A stretch of DNA of 64,000 nt, taken from assembly GCA_963971535.1 (NCBI GenBank), contig OZ020592.1:56796836-56860835 (forward strand), read 5' to 3'. The notes under the pieces are model-generated. The model was given only the letters and a program-made list of their open reading frames with translations. It was not told where the DNA came from and did not search any database. A program made the position numbers and the translations under genes. Below are positions 10,701 through 22,700 of the stretch, piece by piece. Position 1 is the stretch's first letter. Every line of letters starts with the position of its first letter. Source of the stretch: Notolepis coatsorum (Eukaryota; Chordata; Actinopteri; Aulopiformes; Paralepididae).

Positions 10701-13700
10701 AATGCGATTAATTTGTGATTAATCACGAGTTAACTATGGACAATCATGCGATTAAATATTTTAATCGATTGACAGCACTAGATAAAATATAACTATTTGA
10801 TAATAATAACAAATGAGACGCAACATTGCTGAACTTAAAGATTCAGTATAATGATGTTTTAATTCAGTCATACATTTCTTATTGTGGAATGTTTGTTATA
10901 AGTATAATTTCAGCTTCAGATATATCATTTGTTTTGTTAAGTGTTTTAGGTCATCCTCTGAGCATAGCAAACTAACAGTAGGCTGAGAGGGCGTGGCCTT
11001 CTGTTCACTAAACACTATTTAAGCATTACATCACGCGCAGGAGTGGTTTGTGAACAATAAACCATGCCTAGGGGTGGTCGTTAGACCCCCCTAGGCATGG
11101 TTTATTGTTCACAAATCACGACTGCAAGTGGTGTAAAGCTTTTATACAACTGCCAGATTCATCCAACCTTATTTCTATACAATATTAATTCATTAATCGA
11201 AGATTTATTGAAAAAACCATCCGCCAGAAAAAGTAGTTCCCACAACTACAAAAAAGACAAGTTGCCTCCATGTGGAAGCAGCTTGAAGTGCATCCAACCA
11301 AACTAACACATCCAACTGTGTATTATTGGAATGATTGAGAGAAGTTGCCTCATGTGGAAGCAGCTTGAAGTGCATCCAACCAACTAACACATCCAACTGT
11401 GTATTATTGGAATGATTGATTGAAAATGTTATTACCAGATGCAGAATGGGTACAATACAGTACGGCTCAATACACACAATTGTTAAGGGAATGCAGACCT
11501 ACTTTCCATAGAACTTCATTCTTAGATGCTTCTATATAAAGTAGGTAAAACAAATTAAAAAGTTTTCTTTGCCCTATAGGAAAAAAAAACGTTTTCTTCG
11601 CCCTATTTTTTTATTTATTTCTTTTAGCCTAAACTTAACCAGTTGGAAACCAGGGGTACAGTAATAAAATTAGCAATCAACCAATCAATCAATTCAATAG
11701 ACCATGCTCACTTAAAACAGCGCTGCTTCTCTCTCAGTCTGACTCCCCCGCTGTTGCAGACAGGAGTGTGTGTGTGTGTGTGTGTGCGTGTGTGTGTGTG
11801 TGTGTGTTTGTGGGTACGCCAGCGTCGGACAGTGTGAGAGTGAACGCTGCAGTCAGTGGGAAGGAAGTAGAAATTTAAATCAATCAATTAATCAATCAAT
11901 CAATCCGCGATTTTTCTTTTGTTCTAGATTGACTCAAGACCCATCAATTACATCATCCAACATTGTTTAAAGGACTAACACATTCCCCTTGACAGAATCG
12001 CTTCATATTTAGTCGTTATGGCGCTATCAACATTCTGGCGCTATCAACCTTCTCCCGGAGTGAGCCGGCGGAGTGATTATGTGATTCGGTTGTGGGCGGG
12101 TCTTGAGCCCAGGACCGTGGATTGTTGCCAATAAAGATGTGTAAATGGACTGTTTCAGCCAATCAGAATCGAGAAATTTGCATGCCGTTGTATAAAGATG
12201 CTTAATTCTCGGTATGTTGAGGGGGCGTGACCTTCTGTTCACTAAACACTATAGATGCTTAATTCTCGGTATGTTGAGGGGGCGTGACCTTCTGTTCACT
12301 AGACACTAGATGCTTAACTCTCGGTATGTTGAGGGAGCGTGGCCTTCTGTTCACTAAACACTATAGAAGCTTAACTCTATGTTGAGGGGGCGTGGCCTTC
12401 TGTTCACTAGACATGCTTAACTCTTGTATGTTGGGGGGCGTGGCCTTCTGTTCACTAGACACTAGATGCTTAACTCTCTGTATGTTGAGGGGGCGTGGCC
12501 TTCTGTTCACTAGATACTTAACTCTATATGTTGAGGGGGCGTGGCCTTCAGTTCACTAAACACTAGATCAGGGGTGGCCAACCCGCGGCTCGCGAGCCGC
12601 ATGCGGCTCTTTGCCCGTCAATGTGCGGCTCTTCCATCCATAAAAAAAAATAAAAAAAAAATATTTATTTTTATTTTTTTTTTACCTTTTTTTTTTTTTT
12701 TTACTTTTTTTTTTTTTTTATGTCACTCATTCCATAAGGACGTAGAATAAACATTTACAATTTTTTTTTAAATGGTCCATTTGCATGTTCTTGGTATCTG
12801 AATCTAGGGACATATATGGATCAGTGTCAGAAATAGTGTATCTGTTACTAGGCTTGAGTAAATTGTAATGAACCAAAGGAGAATATCAATTCTATTTAAA
12901 AAAAAAATTATCTTTGACTGTAAATAACACCATGCTAAAATTGACCAGACCTGAAAAATCTAAGCAAATGAATAAAGGGAAGATGATTAAACAGAGGGTT
13001 TTGTAGATACAGTACTGAATTCTGCCATCTTTTTTATAATGTAAATTTCTCCACCATTTTTCATCATATTGCAACACCGTTTTTTGCAAGACGTTCACAG
13101 AAAGGTAGAGAAACTAACTGCGTTCTGTTTTATGGCAATAACGTTCAGGTTTGTGGGAGATAATCCCAAAAAATAAGAGAAATTAAAAAGTAAATCCAGA
13201 AGTCAGATGATTGACAGGGGCTGGTGTGAGCTGGGTAGGGTAGTTTTTCGAAATTTGAAAGCCCTGAGTCTCTTCCTTCAAAAGACTACACTCACTTTTG
13301 GCTGTGCCACTTCCTCCTGTCAATATGCGCCGGTTTCCGACTCAATGCCCTGAGATTTCTATAATCTTATATTTCACTAATAACAGTTAAAATAATTGGT
13401 AAACAAACATAATGCTGAAAATATACACTTTTACTGTATATCTCGGGCTTAAGAGGTTAACCCTGTGAGGCCCAAATTAAAAAGAAATGAGCAACTTCAG
13501 AGGCCAGAGGGTGGGACATATAAACACATTTACTATCAAATAGCATTGTGAGGCTGAACAACAGGACCAATTGACTATACATGTGCTTAAAGGGGAACTA
13601 TCTTATAAATGGCTTTTTTCAGTGTTTACCATTGTTTCTTAGCTATGTGGACTTATATTAATAGGATATATGTCTCTAATTCTCATATTGGCGAATTCTT

Positions 13701-16700
13701 CCAATTCTCCTCTCACAATATTCACCCTCACTGAACTGAGTCATCTGAAAATGTGCATATCTGTGATGTCAGAGATTTCTCAGCTGCATAATAATGTGGC
13801 AGTTGATGTGGCAGTTGGCACCAGGCCACACAGTGGTTGGAGCCCAGCCTCAAAACGGCTTAAGATCTTGAGGTAGAAAAATGCGGGTTTTAGTACTTGA
13901 TTAGAAATACAAAACAATGCATTTTTTTTTGAAAAAAACCTAGGTGTTCCATAGACTCACAGGAATTGTGTAAAAGTGCCCAAATAGTGAAAGAAATAGT
14001 ACATTTTTTAAATAAACATTATTTTTTTTAAATGGCTAAAAGTGATTTTGTGATTTTGCAACCGTGGGTCTCACAGGGTACTTTTAACCCTGTGAGGCCC
14101 AAATAAAAAAGTGATTTTGTGATTTTGCAACCGTGGGTCTCACAGGGTACTTTTAACCCTGTGAGGCCCAAATAAAAAAGACATTAGCAACTTCAGAGGC
14201 CAGAGGGTGAGACCTATAAACACATGAAGGGTGCCGTGACTGAAAAAAAAGGTTGAGAAACGCTGGTATATGGTGTGGCTCTTTGTGGTACCACAGTAAT
14301 TTTTTTGTGGCTCTTAGTCTCTGACTGGTTGGCCACCCCTGCACTAGATGCTTAACTCTCGGTATGTTGAGGGGGCGTGGCCTTCTGTTCACTAGACACT
14401 ATAGATTCTTGAGTATGCTGATGCTGAGCACCACTCGGCTAGATGTAACTGATGGGACACACACAAGGGGAGAGAGAAAAGCAAGATGTGTCTGTAGACG
14501 TTCTTTTGTTCATCAGCCTCGTGAGCTCAGGAATCGGCCAATGCTGATTATCTCAAAATGTCAAATATTTATTGGCCGGCGTGTGAAGATTTAGAGCGCT
14601 TACTCAACTTTGATTTCCTTTTGCTTTTCCTTTTTATTATTTATTTATTTCCAATGCCTTTGGATGTTAACTCATTAGTCTTTTTTATACCTATATTGCA
14701 TGAAGCACCTTGAATTACAAGGTCTGTTTGAAATTCCCTTTTATAATACTGTATTCATTACCATGATTACATGAATTTTTCTATTTATCGGTTCCCCACA
14801 GGAAGCTGAAATAGAGAATCGTACGCAGTCTTTGAGGCGAGAGGGGTACTGGTCCACGAAGCGTCTGACCCGTCTGACGGAGCCGGTGCGGCCCAAGGTC
14901 CACTGGGACTACCTGTGTGAGGAGATGCAGTGGCTCTCCGCTGACTTTGCCCAAGAGAGGAGGTGGAAGAGAGGTGTGGCCAGGAAGGTAAGACAGACCA
15001 CTTAACAGCAGATTTGACTTGTTCTAAGGTTACAGAATGTAGCGATACCACAGGTGTGGTGTCGGTAGTTTTTGGGTGCCTGTTCAGTACTTAGTCGAGA
15101 TCACCTAAAGTGAGGACTGTTCCGCTGTGAGCTGCTCGGGTAGTTTAACTGTTTTGGGGCTAGCTTAGTTAGCAGCTAGTTTAGGTATTTTGCCGTGACT
15201 TGGGCATACAGGGATGGCGAGGATGCGAAGCATAAACACATTGGACCCGTTGGCATTGGATATCCGTCTTCAACAACCTCCTGGTAGGGCTGAGCCCGAA
15301 CGTTCGGACCTTCGTTCGTTACGTTGGCGCTCGAATCTTAATTAATGGGTTTTTGAACCTCTTTAAAATTTCTTTTTATTTTTCAATTTCCGTTTTAAAT
15401 TTTAAAATGTGAATGTGATATATATCAGAATATCACAGTACTATGTTGTGTTTACAATCATTTGAAAGTCAACAACAGTCTAGTCGGGATGAGGAGGGGT
15501 CCCCGTCATACATTATCAGGAAATGAATCAATCATGCAAAAAGAGAGTTGAGTGACTCACACTCACCAGTCTTATTTTTCATAATACAACGTTTCCGAAT
15601 GGATGTTTGGATTAAACCAAGTGTGTGCAGTGATGTTGAACTTCCCAGCGGAACACAAGTTACTTAACGTTACACAGGTATGCTATGCACGTTAATTAAG
15701 CTATGCAGAGCGCAGCCCTTTAGCTTGCTAATGTTAAGATAGCAGGAGCCGTCGGCCAACAAAGATGTTGTTTCAACAAATGTACTCACAAAATGGATTA
15801 CCATCCAAATGATATTTTTTTTTCTCTTTTTTTAAATGTTCTACTACTATGCTTTGTAAAAGAAGACGGAAATAAAATCATTCATTCATTCATTCAAGCC
15901 TCCCGTGACCAGTAACTAACCGCAGAATTATGCGCTACGTTATGCGTTAATGTGCGTTATGTGCCTAAAGTCAAGACTCGACAGTACTGAACCAGAAAAA
16001 TTATTTAGGAGCAAATTGTTTGCATGATTAAGAACGAAGGTTTGAATGTCCATTTGAAAAACCCTGGCGAAGTTCGAAGCCCAAAAACAGGCTTTGGGGA
16101 CAGCTCTACCTCCTGGTAATCTTTTTGAATATCCAAAATGGTCCCACACTATTGTTTATTTGTTCTATTTGGACTTTTCTCTGACCACAGGTGCTTGTTC
16201 TTATGTAGTGTTGTAGTACTTAAGCGATCTTGGACTCAAGACCACAGTCTTGGCTCGACTCTCCCCCCAATAATGGTGACCAACTTTTTTTTGTTTGACA
16301 GCTGGCAATATCTCTGCTAGGGATGCCCCGATCGATCGGCCAGCGATCGGTATCGGCCGATATTCAGTAGAAATATGAGACTGGTGAATTCCGATAATGC
16401 TTTAATTTCACCGATCGTGAAAACCGATCGATGACACGGAAAACATGATCCAATTCTCTGCGGAGTTCTCACTCGCTCACAGCCACACTCTGCTGCTGCA
16501 CGTCTTGCCCCTCCTCCTCCTCCTTCTCCCCCTCCCAGACCCATCTCATGTCAACAAACAAACCCTTCGACAAGAGTCGAGTGCATGAGCACCGCAGAAC
16601 TCCTCTTTCAACATAACTGAAGCATTAAACAAAATGGCCCAGTCATCTATTCACTTTTGTTTAATACATGAGGCATTGTCTAATGTTATCTAGCTACTGA

Positions 16701-19700
16701 TGGCTCCTGCTATCAACGTGACAGTTTGGCATTCGTTTTCGCAAGCGCTGGCTAGCGTTGGCTAACTAGCTATCGCTCGTGAGCTAACGTTAGCTACCGA
16801 GCTAGCGTTACTGTTTAAACAAAACTACACAGTCAACTATTCACTTTAGTTTAATACATGATGAGGCGTTGTCTAACTGGCTAGCTACTGATAGCTCCTG
16901 ATATCAACAAATGCGCATTTCAGTTTAAGAATGATAGGGATGCACCAGCATGAAACCTCCGTTAGCTAGGTAGCTCACATTAGTGAGCTAAATAGTTCAC
17001 TTTATTTTAATACATGATGCATTGTCTAACGTCATCTAGCCGGCTAGCAGTAGCTACAGATAGCTCCTGATATCAATGTCTTATAACATAATTGACATTA
17101 TTCGTTTTTGCAGCTGAACATTGGCTAATTAGCTATCATGCTTCATAACACGTTTCAGACCCTGTTGAACTATCGCTCTGACTCAATAGTATCCATCTGC
17201 AGAAAGTCAGCCCCAGCACTCTCAGGCCCCACGCTGAATGTGATTTGACCAAAGCAGAGTATACACACAGACAGTGGAGCGGTTTGCAGATAGCGAGCAT
17301 TTTGACTTGTTGCGTGGTGGCGATGTCTCGCAGACAATACAACTACAAGTATAATTATATAATATATATATTTTATAAAAAATAAAAAAAACATATAATT
17401 ATTTTTTATAAAACCAAAAACGATCGGTATCGGCCGATATGGCTCATAGACGATCGGTATCGGTGGCAAAAAACGTGATCGGGGCATCCCTAATCTCTGC
17501 CAATTTCCCCCTGCCAAAATAATGCAAACAACTTCAACAAAAATCTGCAATAATTTGATTTGCTCGATTTGGACGTTCATTGTTCTGACCTTGGTCCTGA
17601 CTTGGTCTAGTTCAGTGTGGGTCTATGGTCTAGTTCAGTGGGTCTATGGTCTAGTTCAGTGTGGCTCTATGGTCTAGTTCAGTGTGGCTCTATGGTCTAG
17701 TTCATTGGGTCTATGGTCTAGTTCAGTGTGGGTCTATGGTCTAGTTCAGTGGGGGTCTATGGTCTAGTTCAGTGGTTCTCAAACTTTTTACACCAAGTAC
17801 CACCTGAGAACGTAGCTGGCTCTCCAAGTACCACCATATGGCCGACGTTAAAATACAGTCTATTCAGCTATGCACAGTTCACGCAGGAGGCAAATGTATT
17901 CCTAATACCATTATTTATTGTTAACTTTTGTCAGACACAGCCACAATGTACAAAGGGGTAGCACTAGAACTAGCAAACTCTTCCACACAACTCATACAAT
18001 GCAAGGGGCATTGAGAACATAATAACTAACATTCTCATATAGCAAGTGAGACAATTAAGATCTCACTCACTCACTCACTCACTCACTCACTCACTCACTC
18101 ACTCACTCACTCACTCACTCACTCACTCTAGTGTTGTCACGATACTGGAATTTCGAACTTCGATACGATACCTTGAAAAGTATCGATATTCGATACCATT
18201 TTCGATACCACAGGGAAAAAGGTTCAATCTTAAAATGTAATTTTTTTTTTCTTAATACATTTAGCTTTTGTTGCTGGTTGATTTTCCTCAGCTTCTCTCT
18301 GGTACTATAAGAGAAGATAAATATAACACTTTTAAAACCCTTTGTTTATCTTTAGATCACACATTTAAAAATAACTGTTCATCTCACTTCAATCATTTTT
18401 ATTGCAGAACATGGTATTTTCTCAAGCAGACAGATGTAAACACTGTAATCTGTGTTGCATGTACCTGACAAACTGAACTGTTTGTATTCCAGTCATATTC
18501 CGATTTAACTGAATGCACGTGTGTGTGTGGACTACTGTACTATTACAGGTATTGAAATGAACAATGCAACTTCCTTATACACATTTTTTTTTATGAATAG
18601 ATATTTCGGGAAATGAGTATTGAAACTGTTTTAAATATTCAGAATCGATATGTATCGATTTTTCGATATTTTTTATGAATAGATATTTCGGGAAATGAGT
18701 ATTGAAACCGTTTTAAATATTCAGAATCGATATGTATCGATTTTTCGATATTTTTGACAACACTCACTCACTCACTCACTCACTCACTCACTCACAGCAA
18801 GCAATTGTCCTTCATTCTCTCTCTCTCTCACACACAGCATGTTGTTGTCCATTGACAACTCACATAAGCAGGGCCGGACTGGGGAAATAATTCAGGCTGG
18901 GAAATATAGTGTGAAATATAGCCCCAGTCAGGCCACTTTCTAAGTGGGAGTCCCCCACCAGGAATTATTTAGTTACAAAGACTTAATTTCCTGCATTCTG
19001 GTGCAGGATCTTTTTTATTTTTACCCTTTAAATGCCAGTTTGTGTGATGGCATCACAAATTATTGTTAAAAAAAACACAAAAAGTAAAATATTTTCAATA
19101 TATCAAATGCAAAGTACATTTTTCTGGGGGGGATTATTACAGGCTAGGCATGCGTCAATGATTAGCAACAACACAGATTTTTATGGATTTAATATATCAA
19201 ATGCAAAGTACATTTTTCTGGGGGGGATTATTACAGGCTAGGCATGCGTCAATGATTAGCAACAACACAGATTTGTATGGATTTTTTGTAATGTCAGATT
19301 TAACAACAACTCTTTTCAGAAAAGTGGGAGTATTTCATTTTTTATCTGTCATTACAAAAAAATCTAAAAATAAAACTGGTTATGATCAGGGCTGAAGTTG
19401 AATAAAATATTTATGACTGTTTAGACTGCATTACTCTGTCACAGTGATCTCCTGGTTGTTCCCCGATTAGGTTATCTAACTATCGCGCCACCGCAACTAT
19501 AAACACTGGCCTGGCCTGTTTCTAAGTTCAGTGGCCTGACTACAAAAAGAAATATTATAATATTTTTATTTTTTATTTTTTTTAATTACAATTTTTAAAG
19601 TACCACCAGTGGTACGCGTACCACAGTTTGAGAACCACTGGTCTAGTTGGGTCTGGTCTAGTTCAGTGTGGCTCTATGGTCTAGTTCAGTGGGTCTATGG

Positions 19701-22700
19701 TCTAGTTCAGTGTGGGTCTATGGTCTAGTTCAGTGTGGCTCTATGGTCTAGTTCAGTGTGGCTCTATGGTCTAGTTCAGTGGCTCTATGGTCTAGTTCAG
19801 TGTGGCTCTATGGTCTAGTTCAGTGTGGGTCTATGGTCTAGTTCAGTGTGGCTCTATGTAGGGATGTCCCGATCCGATCACGTGATCGGAATCGGCGTCG
19901 ATCACGTGCTTTTCAGAGTATCGGGGATCGGGAAAAAATAATAATAAAAATCTGCAGTCAAAAAAAGAAAAATTTTATTCAACAAACATGACCATGTCCA
20001 CGTCTTAAACTCATACGGAGGCCTTCGTTTTGGTTTTAAATTACATATAATATATCATCATTAATGTATTTATTGTCACACAGAGCAGAATAATTATCCA
20101 CAACAAACACATTCCCCTTTAATTTTCACCGTTGCAACAAACATTCCCTTTAATTTAGACGCTACACGCTACACGCGACCACATCACAACAACAACACGT
20201 CGCTCCCGAAACACGGTTAACACTTTGGTTGCCTAAGGTTAAATTAATGATATACCATAAATTGCCAGCGCTATTTGTCTATGGAGAAAGTCCCCTTCTT
20301 TGCAGGGCTATAACTTTTTAAATTCTATTGCTACATTGCCATTATTAGGGCCCATTCAAAGTCCTATATGTATTGTTCATTGTGTAGCAACGTTAAACTT
20401 TTTCATTCACATATTCATAGTAAAGTATGGTCTAATGTATAAGTATGTTTTCATCTCTTTCTGCAGCTTTCTCTAGAACGTGATATATAGCCCCAAATGC
20501 ATTATATTGATGATGAAATACAGTTTGATGGCAATCAGCGCGATATAAAAAATTCCAACTAGACGTACTTCTAGAAGTTACTACACGTCATCTGATGTTG
20601 ACCGGATGGGCGAGGGGGCGTTTATAATTCCGTGGGCAGCGTTATACCAATCATCTAATGTGGGTCAAATGTTGATAATATCAGTTATTATCGAAGACGG
20701 TAACGTTACACGCTGAAACTCACCCCAGTCTCCGCGCGCCGTTGGGCGATCATCGTCGAGTAGAAATTTTATCATTATGGGATATATTATTACCCGGTCC
20801 ATCTCCAGCTTGTATAATGGTATATACGTCCAAATCATGTTGTTTATCGAGTTATTGGCAATCGATCGCTATGTAGCGGGACGAGCCAGAGTCACGGGAC
20901 ATGTACCGAGTGCCCGGAAGCAATATGGCCGACCAGCAAAACCTCTACTGCGCTTCCTGTTAAGCGGTGGCGCCGATCGGCCACCAGATGGCGCTCCTGA
21001 ACCGCCAGAGAGCTCAGTGGGTCCTGCTGGTGGATCTCAGGCCAGCGGAGGGACATTATGAATCCGATCGCAGATTTTTGAAATATTGATATAAGGACGC
21101 TGTACAGCGTCCCCCGGCAACTTTAGCATGGCCAGCAAAGACGTGAGAAGACGTGTCCCGGCACTCAAAGTGTTAATATCCACTGACTTGAGCAGCTAGA
21201 CTTAATGTCAGAGGTTTGGAACTAAGCATTTTAAAATAGAAAGTCAAGCCAGTTGCAATGTTTGCAAGGAGGAGATTCCGCGTGGAGGAAAAACTCATGA
21301 AGCAGCAGGCTGGAGGCGAAGTTTTCAGACTAACTTTCACCTGGTGGATAACGTTACGTGACTGAGGATTATCGTCGGCGTTTCAGACCAGAATGGACCA
21401 TTACGTAAGTCGAACACTGAATGTATACTAATGTGCAAACATATATTGAAACTTTTAATATTTCTCATATGAAGCAGAAGCACATTTCTCAGGGTGAATG
21501 TAATAACAAAAGCCTCCGCTCTCGCGCCCCGGACTATTATAGGCAACAGATGGGCTTGTCTCGCTCTGCCAGTTTCTGACAAAAATGCGTCAAAATTGAT
21601 TACTAATGTGAAAGATCGGATCGGAAACTATCGGATCGATAGATATTTAAAATCACATGATCGGGATCGGATCGGAAGCAAAAAAAGGCGATCGGGACAT
21701 CCCTAGCTCTATGGTCTAGTTCAGTGTCGCTCTATGGTCTAGTTCAGTGGCTCTATGGTCTAGTTCAGTGTGGCAGGTCTAGTTCAGTGTGGCTCTATGG
21801 CAGACCTGGGCATTGTACGTATCCGGCCCGCGGGATGATTCTGACCGGCCCGCGAAAGATTACATGATTTTTTTTTTTTCATGTCAACGTTCACACGCAC
21901 AATATACGCTTACCTATGATTTGACTTGATTCAACAACAAAGCAGTCGGGGCAAGCCGAAAACGGTCGAAAGTGTGGTTATTTGAAGTTTGGATTTTTTT
22001 TTCACAACTGAGGTAGGTAGATAACATTTTTGGAGACTAAAGTACAGAAAAAGGGTACCGTTGGGTACCGGTATCGATTCACAGGTACCGGTACCGTATC
22101 GGTTCAAATGTGAACGGTACCCATCCCTACTGAACACACAACTGCAGGGCAAGGGCATTTTTGCTCATGAAATGCATAGCCATGTGAAAGCCTTCATGAC
22201 AAAGTTGCAATAAATTTCAAGGCAACTAGGCAGCAACAATCTCAAACACATGAAAACCCTGAAAGAAGTCAAACCATTAGCTGATCACCGGCACAGGTAC
22301 TCATCCATGTTGGGAGCACTGCATGATGAATTTTCAAGGCGTTTTCAAGATTTCAAAAAGGTTGAGGATGAAATGCAGCTGGTTTCCTCTCCCTTTACCT
22401 GCAGTGTTGATAGTGCACCCACTGATGTTCAGCTTGAACTCATTGACCTGCAGTCTGATTCACTACTGAAAGAGCACTTTAAGTCAGCATCACTGCTAGA
22501 GTTCTACTCTGCTCTCAAGGAGGAGAACTTTCCAAACATGAGAAGACATGCTCAGAAGATGTTGGTTCTCTTTGGATCCACCTATATGTGAACAGACATT
22601 CTCAGTCATGACGTTTACCAAGTCCAGGTACAGATCCTCTCTCACTGATGAACATCTGGCAGCTGTGCTTCGCATCTCCACCTCAGACATGCAACCTGAC

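Larger units (their letters stand above)
8607..10780. mobile_element. Degraded composite element with GCTGTCAAAGTTAAC / TTGACAGCAC ends
   Basis: The left end GGCTGTCAAAGTTAACGCG pairs loosely with the right end AATCGATTGACAGCACTA, a terminal type common in fish hAT-like elements. It was later hit by a TTAA element (8659-9615) and a TTAA palindrome (10072-10686). It also carries AT runs and GT, GA and G-rich tracts (about 9640-9810). No target duplication was seen. Confidence 0.55.
12569..14341. mobile_element. hAT-like element, TSD CACTAGAT, splitting the 55-bp array
   Basis: Ends CAGGGGTGGCCAACC and GGTTGGCCACCCCTG are perfect inverted repeats. The 8-bp duplication CACTAGAT lies at 12561-12568 and 14342-14349. 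The interior is AT-rich, has no transposase, and carries two nested TTAA elements. Part of its interior (GTCCATTTGCATGTTCTTGG) recurs at the right edge of the window. Confidence 0.93.
17770..19640. mobile_element. hAT-like element, TSD GTCTAGTT, in the 23-bp array
   Basis: Ends CAGTGGTTCTCAAACTTTTT and GTTTGAGAACCACTG are inverted, and this terminal type is typical of hAT/Charlie relatives. Duplication at 17762-17769 and 19641-19648. The interior holds an ACTC satellite, another element (about 18129-18762) and a 93-bp tandem duplication (about 19098-19285). Confidence 0.92.
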
